In this document: one piece after another, positions 6,717-14,546 of the stretch | Position numbering within the stretch: the stretch's first letter is position 1 | Layout: each line of letters begins with the position of its first letter | NCBI GenBank assembly: GCA_002298965.1 | Contig: DBMN01000012.1 | Span: 1-21,247 of the forward strand | From: Rhizobiales bacterium UBA697 | Lineage (GTDB): Bacteria; Pseudomonadota; Alphaproteobacteria; Rhizobiales; Ancalomicrobiaceae | DNA length: 21,247 nt | Direction of reading: 5' to 3' | The notes under the pieces: model-generated | What the model saw: only the letters and a program-made list of their open reading frames with translations | Told to the model about the DNA's origin: nothing | Databases searched by the model: none | Position numbers and translations under genes: made by a program

Positions 6717-8483
6717 ATGAACCCGCGCCACGTCTTCCTCGCCTTCGTCGGCTTCCTCGTCGTCGTGCCGCTCATGCCCTTCGTGCCGGTCTTCTGGATC
6801 GGGCTCATGGGCAACGTCGGCCTCGCCGCCCTCGTCGCCATGGGGCTGGTGCTGCTGACCGGCGTCGGCGGCATGACCTCCTTCGGCCAGGCCGCCTTCT
6901 GCGGCTTCGGCGCCTATGCGACCGCGGTGCTGACGACCCGCTACGGCTGGTCGCCCTGGGCGGGCCTGCCGGTGTCGCTCGCGGTCTCCGGCGCCGTCGC
7001 CTGGGTGCTGGGGCTGATCACCGTGCGGCTCTCGGGCCATTTCCTGCCGCTCGGCACGCTCGCCTGGGGCCTCTCGCTCTATTACCTCTTCGGCAAGATC
7101 GAGCTCCTCGGCCGCCACGACGGCGTCTCCGGCATCCCGCCGCTCGCGATCGCCGGCCATGCGTTGACCGATCCGCGCGCCGTCCACTTCGTGATCTGGG
7201 GCGCGGTGATCGGGGCGGCGATCCTGACGACGCATCTCCTCGACGGCCGCATCGGCCGCGGCATCCGCGCCCTGCGCAAGGGCCAGATCGCGGCCGAGGC
7301 CTTCGGCATCGACGCGAGCCGCACCAAGCTCGTCGTCTTCGTCTGGGCGGCGCTGCTCGCCGGCCTCTCGGGCTGGCTCTATGCCCATGTCCAGCGCACC
7401 GTGACGCCCTCGCCCTTCGGGCTGAACGCCGGCATCGAATATCTCTTCATGGCGGTGGTCGGCGGCTCCGGCCAGATCTGGGGTGCGGTGGTCGGCGCCG
7501 GTCTGGTGACGCTTCTGAAGGAGGCGCTGCAACGCCTCGTGCCCGCAGTCTTCGGCACCTCGATGCAGCTCGAGGGCGTCGTCTTCGGCCTCGTCCTCGT
7601 CGTCCTCCTCCAGGTCGCCCGCGACGGCGTCTGGCCGCATCTGGCGAAGCTCCTCGACCAGCGCCCGAAGACCCCGCCCGAAACCGCCGACCCGCTCGTC
7701 CGCCGGACGATCGACCGCGCCCGCAAGACGCCGCTCCTGGTGCTCGAGGCGGCGCGCAAGCAATACGGCGGCCTCACCGCGGTCAACGACGTGTCCTTCA
7801 AGGTCGGCCGCGGCGAGATCGTCGCGCTGATCGGCCCCAACGGCGCCGGCAAGAGCACGACCTTCAACCTCATCACCGGCGTGACGCGACTGACCGCCGG
7901 CCGCGTCGCCTTCGACGGCGCCACCATCTCCGGCACCGGCCCCCAGGCGATCGCCGGCCGCGGCGTCGCCCGCACCTTCCAGCACGTGAAGCTGGAGCCC
8001 GAGATGACCGTGCTCGAGAACGTCGCCATGGGCGCTCACCTGCGCGGCCGGGCGGGGCTCCTCGCCACGCTCCTGCGCCTCGACCGGCGCGACGAGGCGC
8101 GGCTCTTGAGGGAAGCCGCGATCCAGATCGAACGCGTCGGCCTTTCCGAACACATGACCAAGCCGGCGGGATCGCTGGCGCTCGGCCAGCAGCGCGTCGT
8201 CGAGATCGCCCGCGCGCTCGCCATGGACCCCGAGCTGCTGCTGCTCGACGAACCCGCCGCCGGTCTCAGACACTTCGAGAAGGAGGCACTCGCCGAGCTT
8301 CTGAAGAAACTGCGCGCCGAGGGCATGAGCGTGCTGCTGGTCGAGCACGACATGGGCTTCGTCATGGGGCTGACCGACCACATCGTGGTGCTCGACTTCG
8401 GCACCAAGATCGCCGAAGGCCCGCCCGAGGTCATCAAGACGCATCCGGCGGTGCTCGAAGCCTATCTCGGAGGTGCGGCATGA
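6717..8483 (+). CDS. livMG: Fused LivM-type permease and LivG-type ATPase of an ABC transporter
   Basis: A 588-residue fusion. Residues 1 to about 310 are a LivM-family permease with many membrane helices, the conserved LTGVGGMTSFGQAAFCGFGAY (47-67) and the coupling loop GIRALRKGQIAAEAFGID (182-199). After a linker (about 311-338) comes a LivG-type ATPase: Walker A GPNGAGKST (373-381), a Q-loop region near FQHVK (421-425), signature LALGQQ (487-492) in place of LSGGQ, Walker B LLLLDEP (507-513) and H-loop His near 544. All catalytic elements are present. ATG at 6717 lies 4 bases after the livH stop, and its stop overlaps the livF start as ATGA, so translation is coupled. Permease-ATPase fusions of this type occur in Alphaproteobacteria. 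No frameshift is involved; the frame is continuous. Confidence 0.94.
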   Translation: MNPRHVFLAFVGFLVVVPLMPFVPVFWIGLMGNVGLAALVAMGLVLLTGVGGMTSFGQAAFCGFGAYATAVLTTRYGWSPWAGLPVSLAVSGAVAWVLGLITVRLSGHFLPLGTLAWGLSLYYLFGKIELLGRHDGVSGIPPLAIAGHALTDPRAVHFVIWGAVIGAAILTTHLLDGRIGRGIRALRKGQIAAEAFGIDASRTKLVVFVWAALLAGLSGWLYAHVQRTVTPSPFGLNAGIEYLFMAVVGGSGQIWGAVVGAGLVTLLKEALQRLVPAVFGTSMQLEGVVFGLVLVVLLQVARDGVWPHLAKLLDQRPKTPPETADPLVRRTIDRARKTPLLVLEAARKQYGGLTAVNDVSFKVGRGEIVALIGPNGAGKSTTFNLITGVTRLTAGRVAFDGATISGTGPQAIAGRGVARTFQHVKLEPEMTVLENVAMGAHLRGRAGLLATLLRLDRRDEARLLREAAIQIERVGLSEHMTKPAGSLALGQQRVVEIARALAMDPELLLLDEPAAGLRHFEKEALAELLKKLRAEGMSVLLVEHDMGFVMGLTDHIVVLDFGTKIAEGPPEVIKTHPAVLEAYLGGAA

Positions 8484-9196
8484 CCGACGCGCTGCTCGAA
8501 GTGACGTCCGCCGCCGTCGCCTACGGCAAGGTCCAGGCGGTACGCGGCGTCTCGCTGGCGGTCCGTGCCGGCGAGATCGTCACGGTGATCGGCGCCAACG
8601 GCGCCGGCAAGTCGACGCTGCTCAACGCCACGATGGGCGCCCTGCCGCTCGCGTCCGGCTCGATCCGCTTCGCCGGAGAGGACGTCGGTCGCCTCGGCGT
8701 CGAGGAACGCGTCGCCCTCGGCCTCTGTCTGGTGCCGGAGCGGCGCGAGCTCTTCTCCACCATGACGGTCGAGGACAATCTGGTGCTCGGCGGCTTCCGC
8801 GTGCCCCGCGCCGTCGCCCGCGACACCATCGCCGAGGTCTACGACCGCTTTCCGCGCCTCAAGGAACGCCGCGACCAGCTCGCCGGCACCATGTCGGGCG
8901 GCGAACGCCAGATGCTGGCGATGGGCCGCGCCCTGATGAGCCGGCCGAAACTGCTGATGCTCGACGAGCCGAGCCTCGGCCTCGCGCCGCGCATCGTCGC
9001 CGACATCTTCCGCATCGTCGCCGATCTCAGGGCGTCGGGCGTCGCCATCCTGCTGGTCGAGCAGAACGCCCGGGCGGCGCTGGCCGCCGCCGACCACGCC
9101 CACGTGATGGAACTCGGCGAGGCGATCGCCTCCGGTCCCGCCGCCGATCTCGCCCGCGACGACCGCATCGTCGAAAGCTACCTCGGCTTCCACTGA
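8480..9196 (+). CDS. livF: Liv-type ABC transporter ATPase, LivF family
   Basis: A 238-residue ATPase of the LivF family, the second nucleotide-binding subunit of the transporter. Seen: Walker A GANGAGKST (38-46), signature MSGGERQ (138-144), Walker B LLMLDEP (158-164), D-loop SLGLAP (165-170) and the family's ILLVEQNARAAL near 194-205, in which Gln replaces the usual H-loop His, as is normal for LivF. Length is normal. It overlaps the fused gene by four bases (ATGA). With livH and livMG it makes a complete membrane complex. The periplasmic substrate-binding protein is missing from this cluster, so it must be encoded elsewhere or shared. Confidence 0.95.
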   Translation: MTDALLEVTSAAVAYGKVQAVRGVSLAVRAGEIVTVIGANGAGKSTLLNATMGALPLASGSIRFAGEDVGRLGVEERVALGLCLVPERRELFSTMTVEDNLVLGGFRVPRAVARDTIAEVYDRFPRLKERRDQLAGTMSGGERQMLAMGRALMSRPKLLMLDEPSLGLAPRIVADIFRIVADLRASGVAILLVEQNARAALAAADHAHVMELGEAIASGPAADLARDDRIVESYLGFH

Positions 9197-9216
9197 GCCG
9201 ATCGAGGAGATCGTCC

Positions 9217-10989
9217 ATGAGCTGGCGTGCCCCCGTCGAAGACATCCTCTTCACCCTGACCGCCATCGCCCCCGGCCCCGGCGGCGAACCGGCGATGGAG
9301 CGCGACGACCTCGTCGCCATTCTCGAGGAGGCGGCGAAGTTCTGCGAAGACCGGATCGACCCGCTCGATCGCGTCTCCGACACGGTCGGCGCGTCATGGG
9401 CGGACGGCCGCGTCGCCACGCCGCCGGGCTTCGCCGACGCCTATGCCGACTGGGCGGCAGCCGGCTGGAACGCGGTCTCTCAACCCGAAGCCTTCGGCGG
9501 CTCGGGCCTGCCGACGGCGGTCGGCACCGCGACGATGGAGATGCTGACCTCGGCCTGCATGGCGCTGTCGACCCTGCCGGTGCTGAGCCAGGGCGCCGCC
9601 GACGCGCTGGAGGCCCATGCCTCGGAAGAGATCAAGGCGAAATACCTGCCCAATCTCGTCGCCGGAACCTGGACCGGCACGATGAACCTGACCGAGCCGC
9701 AGGCGGGCTCCGACCTCGCGCTGCTGCGGACGAAGGCGGTGCCCGCCGGCGACGGCACCTACAGGATCACCGGCAGCAAGATCTTCATCACCTTCGGCGA
9801 GCACGATCTGGCGGAGAACATCCTGCATCTGGTGCTGGCACGGCTCCCCGATGCGCCGGCCGGCGTGAAGGGCATCTCGCTCTTCCTGGTGCCGAAGGTG
9901 CTGGTGAACGACGACGGGTCGCTGAGTGAGCGCAACGACGTCGTCTGCGCCTCGATCGAGCACAAGCTCGGCATCCACGGCTCGCCCACCGCCGTCCTCG
10001 TCTTCGGCGAGAAGGGCGGCGCGCTCGGCGAGCTGATCGGCCTGCCGAACCGCGGCCTCGAATACATGTTCACGATGATGAACCACGCCCGCCTCAACGT
10101 CGGGCTCCAGGGTCTCGCCATCGCCGAACGCGCCCATCAGCAGGCCGTCGCCTATGCCCGCGAACGCGTGCAGGGCAAGCCGGTCGGCTGGAGCGAGGCC
10201 AAGGTGCCGCCGATCGTCGCCCACCCCGACGTCGCCCGCATGCTGGTGTCGATGAAGAGCCGCATCGAGGCGATGCGCGGCCTGCTCTATGCCGTCGCCG
10301 CCAGCGGCGATCGTGCCCATGCCCACCCCGACGAGGCGGCGCGCAAGGCGGCGCAGTTCGAGGTCGATCTGCTGGTGCCGGTCGCCAAGGGCTGGTCGAC
10401 CGAGACCGGCGTCGACATCGCCTCGCTCGGCGTCCAGATCCACGGCGGCATGGGCTACATCGAGGAGACGGGCGCCGCCCAGCACCTGCGCGATGCCCGC
10501 ATCACCACGATCTACGAGGGCACCACGGCGATCCAGTCGAACGCGCTGGTCGGCCGCGCGGTGCTGCGCGACGGCGGACGCTCGGTCGATGCCTGGCTGG
10601 AGGCGCAAGGCGCCGTCGCCGCGGCCCTTTCCGCCCGCCCGGCGCTCGCCGAGATCGGCGCGGCTCTGTCGTCGGCCCTCGCCGCCACCCGCGCCGCCAC
10701 CGCTTGGCTGGTCGAGGCCGCAAGCGAAGACATGCGCCTGCCCTTCGCCGCCTCGGTGCCCTATCTGATGGCCTTCGGCACGCTCGCCGGCGGGCTCCAG
10801 CTCGGCCGCGCCGCGCTCGCCGCCGACGCGAAGATCACCGCGGGCGAGGACGGCGACGGCTGGTACGCCGGCCGCATCGCCATCGCGCACGCCTATTGCG
10901 GCCAGACGCTGCCGCGCGTCGAAGCCGAATGGGCGACGATCCGCAATTCCTCGGCAGCCGTGCTCGCGGTCGACGCAGGCCAGCTCTGA
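9217..10989 (+). CDS. Acyl-CoA dehydrogenase with C-terminal extension (DmdC-like subfamily)
   Basis: A 590-residue FAD-dependent acyl-CoA dehydrogenase of the long subfamily with an N-terminal cap and an extra C-terminal helical domain. It would oxidise an acyl-CoA at the alpha-beta bond and pass electrons to ETF. Seen: NLTEPQAGSDLA (157-168) and GSKIFITFGEHD (186-197) at the flavin/substrate site, HKLGIHGSPTAVLVF (249-263), GVQIHGGMGYIEETG (405-419), and the catalytic base in TTIYEGTTAIQSN (430-442), with Glu at 434. The subfamily includes DmdC (3-methylthiopropionyl-CoA dehydrogenase), but most members have untested substrates and no other dmd gene is nearby. ATG at 9217 follows GAGGAG and lies 20 bases after livF. 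Its place in the operon suggests it acts on the CoA ester of the transported acid. Confidence 0.93.
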   Translation: MSWRAPVEDILFTLTAIAPGPGGEPAMERDDLVAILEEAAKFCEDRIDPLDRVSDTVGASWADGRVATPPGFADAYADWAAAGWNAVSQPEAFGGSGLPTAVGTATMEMLTSACMALSTLPVLSQGAADALEAHASEEIKAKYLPNLVAGTWTGTMNLTEPQAGSDLALLRTKAVPAGDGTYRITGSKIFITFGEHDLAENILHLVLARLPDAPAGVKGISLFLVPKVLVNDDGSLSERNDVVCASIEHKLGIHGSPTAVLVFGEKGGALGELIGLPNRGLEYMFTMMNHARLNVGLQGLAIAERAHQQAVAYARERVQGKPVGWSEAKVPPIVAHPDVARMLVSMKSRIEAMRGLLYAVAASGDRAHAHPDEAARKAAQFEVDLLVPVAKGWSTETGVDIASLGVQIHGGMGYIEETGAAQHLRDARITTIYEGTTAIQSNALVGRAVLRDGGRSVDAWLEAQGAVAAALSARPALAEIGAALSSALAATRAATAWLVEAASEDMRLPFAASVPYLMAFGTLAGGLQLGRAALAADAKITAGEDGDGWYAGRIAIAHAYCGQTLPRVEAEWATIRNSSAAVLAVDAGQL

Positions 10990-11096
10990 GACGAGACGTC
11001 GGGGCGCGGCCGATTGGACGGCCCCGCCTCGACGCGACCACCGACCGTCATTCATCGTGACGCCGCCCGCGGTCCGGGCCGGCGAAGGGGAAAGCC

Positions 11097-11582
11097 ATGT
11101 TCTTCGTCGAAACGGTCCGCCCCGCGCCCCGTCGCCGTGTCGCCCCCGAGGTCGCACGGGTGGAAGCCCGCCCGCTCGATCCCTTCGATCTCCTCGCCCT
11201 GGCGCTGCCGGCGCGTGCCTCCCGCGCGGTGCCGGCGGTCTCCGACCATGCGCTCGCCGCCCGGCTCCGGATCGATCGCCAGACCATGACGAAGCTGCGC
11301 GCCAGCGGCCTCCTCGGTCGTCAGCGCACCGGCCGGGCCTGGCCGCACGACGCGCGGTCTGCGGCGCGTGTCGCGGCGATCCGCGATCTGATGCGCATGG
11401 GGGCGACGCTCGACGAGCTCGTCGCCGTCGCCGAGGACGAGGGCCGCGACGCGCACGTCCGTGCGATCGAGTTGATGGAACGGATCGAGGCCCGCATCGC
11501 CGACGAACTCGCCCGCCGCAGCGCCTTCGAGACGCTGCTGCGCGACCACGCCGAGGGGCGGCGTCAGGCGAGCGGGTCGTAG
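11097..11582 (+). CDS. MerR-like helix-turn-helix regulator
   Basis: A 161-residue protein whose middle resembles a MerR DNA-binding domain. Seen: VSDHALAARLRIDRQTMTKLRASGLL (48-73) as helix-turn-helix and second helix, GRAWPHDARSAARVAAIRDLMRMGATLDEL (79-108) as wing and following helices. A charged C-terminal helix rich in Glu, Arg and Ala (118-155) follows, as in the MerR dimerisation coil. No metal-binding cysteines are present, so this is not a classic metal sensor. The first 45 residues are basic and Pro/Ala rich and unrelated to MerR. ATG at 11097 follows AAGGGGAAAGCC. It lies 107 bases after the dehydrogenase gene on the same strand and may be expressed with it or alone. Its last 19 bases overlap the end of hflX on the other strand. 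The family assignment is by pattern only. Confidence 0.75.
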   Translation: MFFVETVRPAPRRRVAPEVARVEARPLDPFDLLALALPARASRAVPAVSDHALAARLRIDRQTMTKLRASGLLGRQRTGRAWPHDARSAARVAAIRDLMRMGATLDELVAVAEDEGRDAHVRAIELMERIEARIADELARRSAFETLLRDHAEGRRQASGS

Positions 11583-13135
11583 GGGACGGAGGCCGGGCGT
11601 TCGTCGTCGCGCTTGGGCTCGACCACGCGGCCGCGCACTTCGCGGATGAAGCGGCCGGCGCGGGCGCGGAAATGGTCGAGCGTCTTGTCGGGCACCCGCA
11701 GGCGCAGCGACACCGACTCCTCGCCGTCGACCCGCTCGATCACCTCGGTGTTGCGATGGACCCAGGCGACCAGTTCGCCCTCGGCCACCGGCACCTCGAT
11801 GCGGAAGACCGCACGATCGCGGTTCAGCCGATCCTCGATCAGCGCCAGCAGCGAGGCGAGCCCGTCGCCGGTCAGCGCCGAGACCGGCAGCGCCGTCGGC
11901 GCGTCGAGCGCGTCGCGACTGCCTTCCTCGAGCAGCTTCGCCCGATGGTCGGGATCGAGCTTGTCGATCTTGTTCCAGACCTCGATCATCCGATCGCGGT
12001 TCTGCGGATCCATGCCGAGCTGCGACAGCACGCCCTCGACGTCGGAGGCCTGCGCCGCCGTGTCCTCGTGGGCGATGTCGCGGACGTGGAGGACGAGATC
12101 GGCCTCGATCACCTCTTCCAGCGTGGCGCGGAAGGCTGCGACCAGCGTCGTCGGCAGGTCCGAGACGAAGCCGACGGTGTCGGACAGGATGATGTCGCCG
12201 CCATGGGGCAGGCGCACCTTGCGCAACGTCGGATCGAGGGTGGCGAACAGCAGGTCCTTGGCGAAGACGTCGGCTTCGGTCAGCCGGTTGAACAGCGTCG
12301 ACTTGCCGGCGTTGGTGTAGCCGACCAGCGCCACGACCGGATGCGGCACCTTCTTGCGGTTCTTGCGATGGAGCGCGCGGGTGCGGGCGACCTGTTCCAG
12401 CTCGCGCTCGAGCTTGGCGATGCGCTCGGTCAGCATCCGCCGGTCGGCTTCGATCTGGGTTTCGCCCGGACCGCCGAGGAAGCCGAAGCCGCCGCGCTGG
12501 CGTTCGAGGTGGGTCCAGGAGCGGACGAGGCGGCTCTTCTGATAGTTGAGATGGGCGAGCTCGACCTGGAGCCGGCCCTCCTTGGTATGGGCGCGCTCGC
12601 CGAAGATCTCGAGGATCAGACCGGTGCGGTCGAGCACCTTGGCCTTCCATTCCTTCTCGAGATTGCGCTGCTGGATCGGCGTCAGCGGGTGATCGACCAC
12701 GACGAGTTCGATCTTCTCCGCCTCGATGAGGGACTGCGCCTCCTCGAGCTTGCCCTGACCGAGCAGCGTCGCCGGCCGTGCCTCGCGCAGCTTGACCGGG
12801 AAATCGGCGATCACGTCGAGTTCGATGGCGCGGGCGAGACCCACCGCCTCCTCGCGACGGGCATCGAGCGACCGCGTCGCGGAGGGTGCATCCGCCCCCT
12901 CCCCGCGTGCCGGCCGCTCGGACCGCCAAGGCACCACCACCAGTGTCCGGGTCGGCGCCTTGTCGCGCGCCACGGCCCTGCGGGCGCGCGCATTGCGCGG
13001 CTCGTGGCCCTCGTCCTCGCCGGCACCCTCGAGGGGGCCGTCTTCGTCATCGATGTCGATCAAGTGCGTATCGTTTCGGGGTGCGGAACCGCCGCGGGAA
13101 GCGCGCACGATCCCGCAACGCGCTCCGCCGATCAA
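11564..13135 (-). CDS. hflX: Ribosome-associated GTPase HflX
   Basis: A GTPase of the HflX family, which binds 50S subunits or stalled 70S ribosomes and splits them under stress. Seen (numbered from TTG 13135): EAVGLARAI (96-104), the N-terminal-domain segment LEIFGERAHTKEGRLQVELA (175-194), the signature GGFGFLGGPGETQIE (215-229), G1 GYTNAGKST (272-280), switch region ATLDPT (298-303), G3 DTVGF (319-323) and G4 NKID. A C-terminal domain is present. The start is uncertain: the frame opens at TTG 13135, and GTG 13108 and TTG 13063 are also possible, none with a good ribosome site. Starting at TTG 13063 would give an acidic N-terminus (IDIDDEDG) resembling rhizobial homologues. The gene follows hfq by 33 bases or more, the usual order. 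Its 3' end overlaps the MerR-like gene by 19 bases. Confidence 0.93.
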   Translation of the reverse strand: MIGGARCGIVRASRGGSAPRNDTHLIDIDDEDGPLEGAGEDEGHEPRNARARRAVARDKAPTRTLVVVPWRSERPARGEGADAPSATRSLDARREEAVGLARAIELDVIADFPVKLREARPATLLGQGKLEEAQSLIEAEKIELVVVDHPLTPIQQRNLEKEWKAKVLDRTGLILEIFGERAHTKEGRLQVELAHLNYQKSRLVRSWTHLERQRGGFGFLGGPGETQIEADRRMLTERIAKLERELEQVARTRALHRKNRKKVPHPVVALVGYTNAGKSTLFNRLTEADVFAKDLLFATLDPTLRKVRLPHGGDIILSDTVGFVSDLPTTLVAAFRATLEEVIEADLVLHVRDIAHEDTAAQASDVEGVLSQLGMDPQNRDRMIEVWNKIDKLDPDHRAKLLEEGSRDALDAPTALPVSALTGDGLASLLALIEDRLNRDRAVFRIEVPVAEGELVAWVHRNTEVIERVDGEESVSLRLRVPDKTLDHFRARAGRFIREVRGRVVEPKRDDERPASVPYDPLA

Positions 13136-13168
13136 GCCCCATTCGTCGGGGCGGGGAACAATCCGCGA

Positions 13169-13408
13169 TCAGCCCTCTTCCGCCGGCTCGAAGAGCTGAA
13201 CGGGGCCGCCCGGCATCACGGTCGAGATCGCATGCTTGTAGACCAGCTGCGAATGACCGTCCCGGCGCAGGAGAACGCAGAAATTGTCGAACCAGGTGAC
13301 GACGCCCTGGAGCTTGACGCCGTTGATCAGGAAGATCGTCACGGGCGTCTTGTTCTTGCGAACGTAGTTGAGGAACGTGTCCTGAAGATTGGGAGCGCGA
13401 TCCGCCAT
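13169..13408 (-). CDS. hfq: RNA chaperone Hfq
   Basis: A 79-residue Hfq, the hexameric Sm-like chaperone that pairs small RNAs with mRNAs. Seen: the Sm1 region LQDTFLNYVRKNKTPVTIFLINGVKLQGVV (8-37), including the Gln that lines the proximal RNA site, then DNFCVLL (41-47), and the Sm2 motif YKHAIS (57-62). The short C-terminal tail (PVQLFEPAEEG) is usual in Alphaproteobacteria. ATG at 13406-13408 follows AAGAGG with 9 bases spacing. It lies upstream of hflX and downstream of dat, separated from dat by 254 bases containing two leader hairpins, so it probably has its own promoter. In diazotrophic alphaproteobacteria Hfq (NrfA) affects nifA expression; nothing here shows that role. Confidence 0.98.
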   Translation of the reverse strand: MADRAPNLQDTFLNYVRKNKTPVTIFLINGVKLQGVVTWFDNFCVLLRRDGHSQLVYKHAISTVMPGGPVQLFEPAEEG

Positions 13409-13442
13409 AGTTGGTGACCTCTTTTCTTGGTGTTGCGAGGCT

Positions 13443-13486
13443 CCCGCTTCGTGGGCGAACGGGTAGGCCCGCGTCGTTGGACGCGG
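13443..13486 (-). promoter_or_regulatory. Two adjacent hairpins in the hfq upstream region
   Basis: Hairpin A pairs CCCGCTTCG (13443-13451) with CGAACGGG (13456-13463), 8 pairs with one bulged C and a 4-base loop. Hairpin B pairs CCGCGTC (13469-13475) with GACGCGG (13480-13486), 7 perfect pairs around GTTG. Both lie 35-80 bases before the hfq start. They may shape the hfq leader, where autoregulation is known in other bacteria. The promoter was not identified. Confidence 0.4.
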
Positions 13487-13636
13487 ACGCCTCGGGTCTG
13501 CAGTTCATGATAGACGGAACCGGCCGGCCCCGAACAGTGCAACGCCTTGCCGCATGACCAAACTTTGCGCATGGGTGTCGCCCTCGCCACACCTGTGACG
13601 CATATGCCACGGGTGACGCAACGACCGTCCATGCGG

Positions 13637-13654
13637 AAAACCGGCAGCCGCCGG
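13637..13654 (-). terminator. Short intrinsic-terminator-like hairpin after dat
   Basis: Reading the minus strand 9 bases after the dat stop: CCGGC, loop GGCT, GCCGG, then TTTT (13654 to 13637). The stem is only 5 bp but wholly G-C and is followed by a short U-tract. It would separate the ntr-dat transcript from hfq. Confidence 0.45.
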
Positions 13655-13662
13655 CGCGGGCC

Positions 13663-14526
13663 TCAGAGCGGCACGCGCTCGACCGATTCGTGGAAGGCGC
13701 GGCGCAGCGCCAGCGAGGTCTCGCCGGGATGGCCGTTGCCGACGGTGTCGCCGTCGATCGTCACGACCGGCATGACCAGCGTCGTCGCCGCCGAAATGAA
13801 GGCCTCCTTGGCGGCCTTGGCCTCGGCGACGGTGAAGGCGCGCTCCTCGACCGTCAGGCCGAGCGAGGCGGCGACCTTCAGGAGCACCGTGCGGGTGATG
13901 CCGCGCAGGATGCCGGTCTCGGCCGGGCGGGTGACGAGCCTGCCGTCCTTGGTGACGATCCAGGCGTTGGTCGACGAGCCCTCGGTGACGAGGCCCGAGG
14001 CGTCGACGAACCACGCCTCCTTGGCGCCGGCCTGCTTGGCCGTCTCCTTGGCCATGCAGTTGGGCAGGAGGCCGACGGTCTTGATGTCGACGCGGCTCCA
14101 GCGGTTGTCGGGCACGGTGACGACGGCGATGCCCTTCTCCGCCTGGGCCTCCGCCTTGGCGCGGTCGTGCGGCTTGGCGGTCATGACGACGGTCGGCGGC
14201 AGGTCGGCCGGCGGGAAGGCATGGTCGCGCGGCCAGACACCACGCGAGACCTGGACGTAGACGCCGCCGTTCTTCACGCGATTGCGCTTGGCGGTCTCAC
14301 GCATGACGATCAGCAGCGCGGCGCGGCTCATCGGCATGCGGATCGACAGTTCACGCAGCGAGCGCTCGAGCCGGTCGAGATGGAGCCCCGAATCGATGAC
14401 GTAGCCGTCGCGGATCTCGCAGACCTCGTAGACCGCGTCGGCGAACTGATAGCCGCGGTCGTCGATCGAGACGGCGGCGTTCGCGTGGGGCAGGTAGCGG
14501 CCGTTCACGTAGGCGATGCGGGTCAT
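13663..14526 (-). CDS. dat: D-amino-acid aminotransferase, PLP fold type IV
   Basis: A 287-residue fold-type IV PLP aminotransferase. Seen: the N-terminal VNGRYLPHANAAVSIDDRGYQFADAVYEV (7-35) typical of D-amino-acid aminotransferases, the PLP lysine in VDIKTVGLLPN (Lys149), and EGSSTNAW (182-189) with the Glu that contacts the cofactor pyridine nitrogen. GILRGITRTVLL sits near residues 205-216. Branched-chain aminotransferase and aminodeoxychorismate lyase share the fold, but the overall pattern and the genomic place fit Dat best. It would interconvert D-alanine, D-glutamate and 2-oxo acids. ATG at 14524-14526 follows GGAG with 7 bases spacing and lies 20 bases after ntrX, so it is probably co-transcribed with it. 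The ntrX-dat-hfq order is common in Hyphomicrobiales. Confidence 0.93.
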   Translation of the reverse strand: MTRIAYVNGRYLPHANAAVSIDDRGYQFADAVYEVCEIRDGYVIDSGLHLDRLERSLRELSIRMPMSRAALLIVMRETAKRNRVKNGGVYVQVSRGVWPRDHAFPPADLPPTVVMTAKPHDRAKAEAQAEKGIAVVTVPDNRWSRVDIKTVGLLPNCMAKETAKQAGAKEAWFVDASGLVTEGSSTNAWIVTKDGRLVTRPAETGILRGITRTVLLKVAASLGLTVEERAFTVAEAKAAKEAFISAATTLVMPVVTIDGDTVGNGHPGETSLALRRAFHESVERVPL

Positions 14527-14546
14527 GATCCACTCCGGTTCGGGCG

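Noticed and set aside
6645..8444. A 599-codon minus-strand open frame opposite the fused permease-ATPase
   Set aside because: Composition is Asp, Glu, Gly, Arg and His rich without domains, and the plus strand has complete ABC transporter motifs and coupled starts.
8473..9216. A long upstream extension of the dehydrogenase frame through livF
   Set aside because: The segment is out of frame with livF and Arg-rich. The dehydrogenase has a good ribosome site and family-like N-terminus at 9217.
10990..11096. CGGGGC (11000-11005)/GCCCCG (11021-11026) as a terminator after the dehydrogenase gene
   Set aside because: Only six pairs with a 15-base loop and no T-tract; in such GC-rich DNA this is expected by chance.
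13546..13575. Possible sigma-54 promoter before hfq (GGCAAGGCGTTGCA on the minus strand)
   Set aside because: GG and GC are 11 rather than 12 bases apart, so the strict -24/-12 spacing is not met.
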